From Smallanthus sonchifolius (lineage: Eukaryota > Streptophyta > Magnoliopsida > Asterales > Asteraceae), in NCBI GenBank assembly GCA_023525975.1, contig CM042043.1, positions 33,428,001 to 33,492,000 on the forward strand: a DNA stretch of 64,000 nt. The letters are read 5' to 3'. The notes below the pieces were generated by a model. That model did not search any database. It was not told the origin of the DNA and worked only from the letters and a program-made list of their open reading frames with translations. The translations under genes were made by a program, and so were the position numbers. Position 1 is the stretch's first letter. Each line of letters opens with the position of its first letter. Positions 56,434 to 64,000 of this stretch are shown one piece after another.

Positions 56434-57540
56434 ACTGTCGTCTAAGTGTCATTGAGTCTGCATAGTTAAAAATTTTAAAAAATTCATAAAAAAATTAATA
56501 ATAATAAAAAAAATAAATAAAAATTAAATAAATAAATTTTTTTTTAAATGTCCTTGGATTAGAATCTGTGCAGTTAATTGGAAAATGATAGGTACAATTG
56601 GAACTTTACTCATGTGTAATTGAATTGAATAATAAATAGAAAGTGCGTCTGATTTGTAATATTTTGGTAGACCCAACTGATTTAAAGAGCTTAAATATCC
56701 TGATACATCTAGGTTTAATTGATAATTAATTCAGGATGTCTTGTGGGTTCTCATCTTAGGGGTTTCGGCAAGGTTGAAACTGTCAATATAGGGTGATAGG
56801 TACCACTATAAGCAAAAATTTATAAGTTTTTAAAATTACTTGGCATATCACTTTCTTTTATGAAAATAATCCGAAAGTTGATGGCGCCCGCATCCATTAT
56901 CCATTTTGCATGAGCTTAATTAACATCAATTGAAAGCTTGAGTTTCGTCTACGTGTTTCCCTTCAGGATGGTGACTTGGAGGATACACCCATGGGCGGGG
57001 CTTAAGTGATCAATAGTGGATAACTAAGTTAGGAGTACGTGTTTCCCTTCAGGATGACGACTTGAAGGATACACCCATGCTCCGAAGCTTATGAACTTCA
57101 TTTTATAAGAATTGCAGCCTACGTGTCATATATCATGTTCCAGTGTGATTGAAACACCACTAGTTTAGGTTCATTCATAAAATAATAATAAAAGCTCAAA
57201 AACATGCATCCATCAGTCCATAATTCCATAATTTTCAAAAACTTGTAAATTAGTGTTCATAGTGGTGGGAAATCTATATGGTTTAACCCGTGCCTAAACA
57301 TGACCTTGAGATGGGATTAGACTAAGCTGTAACTTTCTAAATGTGAGACCCATAGACAACATGTTGCTTGGTAATGAATAGGATAGTAGATCACATAATC
57401 GGGGGCTCAATAGATCGGTGGTTGGGTTTAGTCGGATAGAAATACCAATTGTTACGGTCAATGCATGATTATGTTTTAATCGTTTGAAAATGCGAGAGCA
57501 GATGCCAATTATGATTCCATTGCATAATTCTTTTTCGGGA

Positions 57541-57564
57541 CGCAAAAGAGTAAGTGTGGGGATG
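57541..57564 (+). promoter_or_regulatory. B polypurine tract
   Basis: Purine-rich AAAAGAGTAAGTGTGGGGAT directly before the 3' LTR, the plus-strand primer position. Confidence 0.8.
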
Positions 57565-58715
57565 TGATGTAAGGTTTAATAACATGTGTTTATATCTCAT
57601 TGTGTGTGCGTTTTAGTTATGTGGATGCGTATATTTGTTCGGTTTTATGCGTGTTTGTGTTTGTGGTTGTGTCTACCTCCCAGGTTTATGTGCTAAATGA
57701 GCGAAAAATGAAGTATAGTGGAGAAGGAACGAAAGTACAGGGGGTTAAAATGTAAAAAGTCAAAGTTCCTGGAAATTAGGTCTCTCACAGTACGCGAAGA
57801 CCTTGGAGGCATTTCTCGAGGTACGCGAGGATTCAACCAAGTCTACCGGTTGTTTTGTCCTTCACGGCACACGAAGGACTTGTCTAAGAAGTTCGCGGTA
57901 CGCGAAGAAATTTAAAAGGCGCCCCCGGCTAAATTGTCCCTCATGGTACGCGAGGGATGTGTCTCCCATCTTAGCGGTACGCGAAGGATTTCTTTTATGG
58001 GAAAAATTAAACTAAATCAGGTTTTTTACCACAGCAGCCCCCATTCCGACTTCCATCGATTCCAGCCGTCCCAAAGCTCCAAGAAGGCGATTTCCACCAT
58101 AGTTGAACTAGATTGTAAGTCCTAGTACACTAGATTTGATATTGTTATGAGTATGAGTGGCTAAATCCATTGTAGTCCTCTTTGGGTCTAGGGTTTTTGT
58201 TGAACACTTGTGAATCCTTGTATGTTTAGCTTGGTTTGTAATCTTGATTGGCATGTTAAGCCATATGATTCCATTTATTGATTTAATACTTTAAATTTCA
58301 TTGATTGATTTCGAATTGTTGTTGAAGTCTCAATAGTCTCGGGCTTCTTTACATCGGGGACAATTTGGGGGTTTGATTATAGTTGGTTTATCATTGATGG
58401 TTGTATGAGAATAAGTTTTATTCACAACGGGTTCTCATATTATCACTGAATTCAATTGAACCGAATGATTATGTCTATGTAATCGATTGCTAATTGTCTT
58501 GGATGAACTTATGCTTGCATACCAGAACCTCGGAGAGGATTACCTCTCTCATTATTGTTTTAACCCCAAATACAAATTAGTTTATTGTTTCTGTCTTTGA
58601 ATCATTGTAACAATGTAATACTTTCCATATACTTCTCGTGGATACGATACTCTACTTACCCTTACTAGTTAAGGCGTTAAAGGATTGTTTTTTATTGACT
58701 AAACGACATCGATCA
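57565..58715 (+). repeat. B 3' LTR
   Basis: Matches 47847-49010 with scattered substitutions and small indels. It carries the same six GC hairpins at about 57780-57985. Confidence 0.92.
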
Positions 58716-58822
58716 TCTAACCATTTTTTGTTCATTATCTGTATTCGTTCTCCTTTATTTTTTTTTAGTTACCTTTAGGAATACTTAGCATACTTTCTTT
58801 ATTTCTGTACTTATTTTTCTTT

Positions 58823-59943
58823 TTGCAGTGTATACGACATTCCCGTTGCACTCGTTCCACAGGATCTGCTGAGTTTGCTACTCTACTTGAACCTGAGCAT
58901 TTGTGCCGAAAGAAACCTATTAAAGAGACCGTTGAAACATCTTCTGAAGAAATGGGTGACCAACCATCACGAAGAACCGTTTCTGATTACGCTAAGTCGA
59001 CCGATGGTGGCGTACGTTCTAGCATCACCCAACCCACCGTTGAGGCCAACTCTTGGCAATTTCCATCCCATATCATGAGCACCATCACTACCAATGTCCA
59101 ATTCCATGGGAATTCTCACGAGAACCCACATTCTCATCTCACTAGGTTCAGTAGGATCTACGACACCTTCCGCCTTAACGAAGTCACTGAGGATGCAAAA
59201 TTGTTGCGTCTATTCACATTCATTCTGGCAGATAAAGCCGCCACTTGGCTTGAGTCCTTACCCAATGGTTCCATCACCACTTGGGCTGCTATGAAGGACA
59301 AATTTCTTGCTAAATACTACCCCCTTCTAAGTCTGCTCACCACAGGAGTTTGATCCATGCTTTTAAGCAACAGCAGGGGGAGAGTTTTCACGATGTGTGG
59401 GAGAGATTCAAAGGGTTGTGTAATGATTGCTCGCACCATGGTATTGAGGATTGGTGCTTGGTTGAGAAGTTTTATAATGGCTGCTCCATTGCTAGTAGGG
59501 GACAGTTAGATATCGCTGCAGGAGGGAACATGAGGACAAGTAAGTCCCCTGAGGAATGCTTTGATTTGTTTGAGGATATTGCTATGACTTCTTACCAGAG
59601 TCCGCACACTGGGAGTTCACAGAGAGGGGTCATGCATGTTGATTCGACTATAGCCTTAGCAGCACACTTGGAGGCGTTAGCTAGGATTGTGAAAGATTTG
59701 CAGGTGAAGGCGGACAAGAGCTGTGAGATTTGTAGGGGAGGCCATAACACTGCTGATTGTCAGGCGACCCAAGAGCAGGTGGAGTACTTAGGAAATCATA
59801 ACCGTAACAACTCTTACGGTAATTCTAGATGGAGAAATAACTCTGGCTCCAATTGGAGGGGTAATCAGAACCAGAGTTTGTTCCAGAATCCAGGTCAGGG
59901 AAGCACGGAGAAGAAGGACCGTTTTGATGAGATAATGGATTAG
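58823..59943 (+). pseudogene. C gag
   Basis: The leader 58716-58822 is T-rich. The frame opens with RHSRCTRSTGSAEFATLLEP, the usual Athila gag opening. Core: SSITQPTVEANSWQFPSHIM, LRLFTFILADKAATWLESLP, MKDKFLAKYYP, then a frameshift in a C run near 59323, then QQQGESFHDVWERFKGLCND, a knuckle CEICRGGHNTADC and an Asn/Arg-rich tail. It ends in TAG at 59941-59943; the same frame continues for 16 residues to a second stop. Confidence 0.87.
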
Positions 59944-60119
59944 CAGCGAGAGCGTGATGAAAATAAATATCAAGAGAATGCGGTGAAGTTCTAGGAGCAT
60001 GAGACGATGATTCGGAGTCAGGGAGTAGCATTACAGAATCCAGAGAGGCATGTTGGAGAGATAGCTGAGATGTTGAAGAGTATGAAAGAGGGTAGTTTGC
60101 CTAGCAACACCTGCGAACC

Positions 60120-61435
60120 CTGGCCACTTAAGGCAGTTCGCAAAGGTTGTGACCACTAGGAGTGGCCGAGGTGTCTAGGTTGAGAAGTTCGTTGTAGTCG
60201 ATGATGAGCCAGTCGATGAGGAGATTGAGATGGAGGCGGATCCTGGCAAGGTGCAAGAGAGGCGGAGCCAAGCAAGTACAGCACAGCCACAGGATTCCAC
60301 TAGAAAGGCGACTGAGACGCCTATGAGAGAGTATAAACCGCCACTTCCATATCCTGGTAGGCTCAAAAGAGAGAAAGAGGACGACCACTATCAGAATTTC
60401 CTCAGCATGCTACGACAGCTACACATTAACATCCTTTTTTTCGAGGCTCTGTCTAGTATGCCTAAGTATGTAAAGTTCCTTAAGGACATGTTGACGAACA
60501 AAACTAATCTTGAGGCACTTTCCACCGTGGAGATGAATGAACGGTGTTCCGCGGTTATCGAACCCAGCCTTCCATAGATGATAAAGGATCCAGGGAGTTT
60601 CACTATCCCTTGTGTTATTGGTGGGTTATCTGTCGGCAACGCTCTTGCCGACCTAGGTGCTAGCATCAACCTGATGCCCTAATCTGTCTTTAAGAGTCTA
60701 GGCCTAGGAGAACCGCAACCGACGCATATGAGTCTTCAGCTCGCCGACCGATCGGTTAGGTTTTATTGAGAATATGTTGGTTAGGGTCGACAATTCATAT
60801 TCCTTGTGGACTTTGTCATCTTGGACATGGACGAGGATGAGCACGTTCCTCTTATTTTAGGCCGTCCATTCCTAGCTACCGCTCACGCGATGATAGATGT
60901 TTTTAGCGGTAAGCTGACCCTTGGTGTGAATGATGAGAAGGTGACTTTCGACGTAAATAAGTCCATGAAGCATCCAAGCAGTCAGGACGACACACTCTAC
61001 TTCTTAGAGTCGATCATGTCACATGTAGGAGAGTTCTTGAGTGATATCTGTGGGAGAGATGCATCGGATACGCAAATGTTGGTCAGTGAGAGTGGCGAGA
61101 TTGAGATGACAGCAGCAGCCATTGATGAGGGCTCGAGTCCTTTAGAGAGTGAGGCTGCCCAGGATCCTACCGGATTCGAGGAGATTGAGAGGAGTGAGCC
61201 TGTGGAGAGGCCGTCTGTTGAGAGCCCACCGTTCTCCTTAGAGCTTAAGGAGCTACCTTCTCATTTAGAGTATGCTTTCCTGGATGATGAGAGGAAGCTT
61301 CCCGTGATTATTGATGCGGATCTGACGGGAGATGAGAAGGAGAGACTGACTGGAGTGCTAAAGGCACATAAGCATGTGATTGCTTGGAAGCTGATGGACA
61401 TCAAGGGTATAAACCTTCCTTCCGCAAGCATATGA
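60120..61435 (+). pseudogene. C protease and linker
   Basis: Linker 60230-60577 has PMREYKPPLPYPGRLKREKE and LHINILFFEALSSMPKYVKF. Protease: ALADLGASINLMP (TAA directly after), then MDFVILDMDEDEHVPLILGR and PFLATAHAMIDVFSG. Stops at 60577, 60680 and in the flap region near 60770 break it. An acidic spacer leads to RT (LPSHLEYAFLDDERKLPVI), and the frame shifts near 61415. Confidence 0.85.
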
Positions 61436-62760
61436 TCTTGATGGAGGATGATTTTAAGCCAGTTGTGCTAGGGCAGCGGAGACTGAACCCTAAGATGCAC
61501 GAGGTCATGAAGAAAGAGGTGCTGAAGTTGTTGGATGCGGGGTTGATTTACCCCATCTCTGATTTCGCATGTGTTAGTCCGGTGCAGGTTGTCCCCAAGA
61601 AAGGGGGAATGACAGTTGTGGTGAACGAGAAGAATGAGTTGATACCGACGAGGATGGTCACTGATGGAGAGTATGTATAGATTATAGGAAGTTGAACGAT
61701 GCGACCAGAAAGGACCATTTTCCACTACCATTCATTGGTAAGATGTTGGAGCGTCTGGCGGGATAGTAGTTCTATTGCTTTCTCGATGTTTTTTTCCGGT
61801 TATTTCCAGGTCCCTATTGCACCCGAGGACCACGAGAAGACCACTTTCACGTTCCCCTATGGTACACTTGCTTACCGTCGCATGCCCTTCGGGCTATGCA
61901 ACGCTCCAGCTACCTTCCAGCGGTGTATGATTGCTATCTTTCATGACATGGTCGAGGACTTCATGGAGGTCTTTATGGATGATTTCTCGGTTTTTAGGAG
62001 CTCTTTCGACCATTGCTTGAGGAATTTAGGGAGGATGTTGGCACGATGTGAGGAGACAAACCTGATGCTGAATTGGGAGAAGTGCCACTTTATGGTGAGA
62101 GAGGGTATAGTGCTAGGGCACAGGATATCATGTGCGGGCATAGAGGTGGATAGAGATAAAGTGGAGACGATCTCTAAATTTCCACCGCTTACATGTTTGA
62201 AAGCGATTAGGAGTTTTCTTGTCCACGCCGACTTCTACCGGCGATTCATTCACGACTTCTCTAAGATAACAAGGCGGATGACTCAGTTGTTGGAGAAAGA
62301 TGTGCCCTTCGTGTTTTCTGATGAGTGTTTGAGGGCATTTGAGTTGTTGAAGGGCAAGTTGGTTGATGCCCGTATCATGGTAGCCCCGGATTTGTCACTT
62401 CCGTTCGAGTTGATGCGCGATGTGAGCGATTTCGCAGTAGGGGCGGTTTTAGGATAGAGGAAGGACAGACACTTCCATCCCATTTACTATGCCAGCTGGA
62501 CCTTGAATGACGCTCAAGAGCACTACACCACCACGAATAAGGAGTTGTTGGCCGTGGTGTTTGCATTCAATAAATTCAGGTCCTATCTTGTGATGTCCAA
62601 AACCATCGTGTACACAGACCACGCCGCAGTGATATATCTCTTCAACAAGCATGATGCTAAGCCACGCCTTATTCGTTGGATCCTGTTGCTACAAGAGTTT
62701 GACATAGATATTAAGGATAAGAAGGGGGCATAGAACGTGGCAGCCGATCACTTATCCTGA
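61436..62760 (+). pseudogene. C reverse transcriptase and RNase H
   Basis: RT: RRLNPKMHEVMKKEVLKLLD, PVQVVPKKGGMTVVV, a stop and shift near 61675 in the GWRVCIDYRKLN block, another near 61790, then EKTTFTFPYGTLAYRRMPFG, CNAPATFQRCM, and an intact FMDDFSVFRS. RNase H: RDVSDFAVGAVLG (the motif MCDAS has become MRDVS), then TAG at 62455, YTTTNKELLAVVFAFNKF (Glu to Asn change one residue before KELL), and TDHAAVIYL. Several catalytic positions are altered. Confidence 0.85.
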
Positions 62761-64000
62761 TTAGAGAGTGCTGAGAGTGGACACACGGGAGTTCAGATTG
62801 ATGATCATTTTCCTATGGAGAGTTTGATGAAAGTGAGTGTGAGTGAGGATGACTGCCGTTGGTTCGTGGACTATGCGAACTACCTAGTTGATGGCACATT
62901 GACGAAGGGCATGACTCACCAGCAGAAGAAGAAATTCTTCATAGATATTAGGCACTACATTTGGGAGGATCCACATTTGTTTAGAGTAGGAGCGGATCAG
63001 GTGATTAGGAGATGTGTTGCTAAAAATAAGGTTGAGAATATTTTGAGACAGTGCCATGAGGGTCTCATTGGAGGTCATAATGGGGCCACCTACACGGCTA
63101 AGCAAGTGTTTGATGCAGGTTTTTATTGGCCAACAATATTTAAGGATGCTCACGCGCATGCCAGAGGACGGGGAACATTTCTGCTAGGAATGAGATGCCA
63201 CAGAACCCCATTCAGATTGTTGAGGTGTTCGATGTTTGGGGGATTGATTTATGGGGCCATTCCCGTCATCTCGAGGGAATAAGTACATACTCATCGTGGT
63301 GGATTATGTTTCTAAGTGGGTGGAGGCCGAAGCTTTACCCACGAATGATGCGAGAGTAGTTGTGAGGTTCTTGAGAAAGTTGTTTGCTAGGTTTGGAGTG
63401 CCAAAGGCACTGATTAGTGACAGAGGTACCCACTTCTAAAATGCGCAGATGGAGAAAACCTTGCAAAGATATGGGGTCACCCATAGACTTGCAACGGCTT
63501 ATCATTCGCAGACTAGTGGGCAGGTAGAGGTTAGCAACCGTGGGATTAAGCGGATCCTAGAGAAAACGGTTGGATCAAATAGGAAGGATTGGGCAGATAA
63601 ACTAGATGATGCACTCTGGGCTTTCCGTACAACATTCAGGACACCTATCTGTTCCACACCGTTTAGGTTAATTTACGGGAAAGCGTGCCATCTGCTAGTT
63701 GAGTTAGAGCATTGTGCATATTGGGCCCTCCGCACCGTCAATCTTGATGAGCCCAAGGCGGGAGAGAACCAGATGTACAAGTTGCATGAGTTAGAGGAGC
63801 TGAGAGACCATGCATATACGCGATCGTATGATTATAAGTTGAGGACTAAGGAGTTGCATGATCGCCACATAAAAGGTGGCAAGGAGTTTGAGGTAGGAGA
63901 TCAAGTGTTATTGTTTAATTCTCGGTTGAGGTTATTCCCAGGAAAGTTGAGATCTCGATGGTCATGCCCGTTCACAGTCATTCAGGTTTTTCCTTACGGG
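62761..64000 (+). pseudogene. C integrase, runs off the window
   Basis: Zinc region with RQCHEGLIGGHNGAT; the Cys pair is spoiled (HAHARGRGTF). A shift near 63250 leads into MGPFPSSRGNKYILIVVDYV, ALISDRGTHF followed by TAA (63437-63439), then in the same frame LQRYGVTHRLATAYHSQTSG, QVEVSNRGIKRILEKTVGSN and the C-terminal QVLLFNSRLRLFPGKLRSRW. It is open at 64000. Here the region deleted in A' (between THR and QTSGQ) is present. Confidence 0.87.

Larger units (their letters stand above)
55323..57564 (+). other. B 3' spacer: hairpins, purine modules, TA repeat
   Basis: No reading frame. It holds a purine module near 55587-55600 (AAGTGTGGGGAAG), an imperfect hairpin then a G run at 55630-55672, six GC hairpins at 55919-56115, (TA)n at 56127-56158, a module at 56393-56433, a tandem duplication at about 56955-57075 (CTACGTGTTTCCCTTCAGGA twice), and the polypurine tract before 57565. 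Confidence 0.75.
47847..58715 (+). mobile_element. Element B: plus-strand Athila-type retrotransposon nested in C
   Basis: LTRs 47847-49010 (1164 bp) and 57565-58715 (1151 bp), both TGATGTA...GACATCGATCA. Flanks are TATAA and TCTAA, a target duplication with one change. Order: 5' LTR, primer site, gag, protease-RT-RNase H, integrase, 2.2 kb spacer, polypurine tract, 3' LTR. No ORF-1/env-like gene is found. The LTRs differ by many substitutions and indels, so B looks older than A'. C must be older still. Confidence 0.9.
46048..64000 (+). mobile_element. Element C: plus-strand Athila, truncated by the window end
   Basis: 5' LTR 46048-47779 (1732 bp, opening TGATGTGTTC and ending CACGCATCA like A'), tRNA-Asp primer site, leader interrupted by element B at 47847-58715, then gag from 58823 and pol to the window end. 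The protein order and sequence are close to A'. The 3' LTR is outside the window, so its target duplication cannot be checked. Confidence 0.85.

Overview
The window is nuclear DNA of a flowering plant. It has one intron-bearing gene at the left edge and then about 62 kb of transposable elements. The families suggest a eudicot, probably Asteraceae: Athila, Tekay-type chromovirus and Sirevirus LTR elements, a Harbinger element with a Myb/SANT gene, and a Sirevirus env-like ORF of a type I associate with daisy-family genomes. That placement is inference from memory, not from a search.

Layout. 1-1558 (+): five-exon plastid-type methionine-R-sulfoxide reductase B (MSRB1-like), complete at the 3' end and open at the left edge. 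1.8-8.4 kb: small DNA elements and a SINE: a Mutator-like MITE, a 1.7-kb Harbinger element with a broken Myb/SANT gene and TAA duplications, a possible mitochondrial insert, a tRNA-derived SINE with a 15-bp duplication, two fold-back elements back to back in TA repeats, and Helitron-like ends.

8.6-45.8 kb: nested LTR elements. A Tekay-like LTR (start 8621, probably resumed about 44.6-45.8 kb) was entered by a minus-strand chromovirus (element A, 9078 to about 44.6 kb). A was then split twice inside its reverse transcriptase: by a minus-strand Athila element (A', 11331-24824, equal-length 1728-bp LTRs, ATACC duplication), and by a Sirevirus insertion (F, 25162-39595). F is heavily rearranged: its 3' end is present four times, three as tandem inverted units of about 2.66 kb that also carry a piece of A, and once in the original orientation.

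45.8-64 kb: the downstream leader of the Tekay-like element carries a plus-strand Athila element (C, from 46048, running off the window). C's leader holds another plus-strand Athila-type element (B, 47847-58715). Every retroelement reading frame is broken by stops or frameshifts, so none looks autonomous.

The recurring unexplained signal is arrays of short dyads in the non-coding parts of each LTR family. In B/C it is CTTCGCG-GTA-CGCGAAG with arms that change in a paired way between copies. In A' it is GGCACG-AC-CGTGCC. In F it is a 38-bp unit with a GCTGCTGATA/TATCAGCAGC hairpin whose copy number (6, 6, 5, 4) explains the LTR length differences exactly. Separately, both Athila types carry hairpin-plus-AAGTGTGGGG modules that look like extra polypurine tracts.
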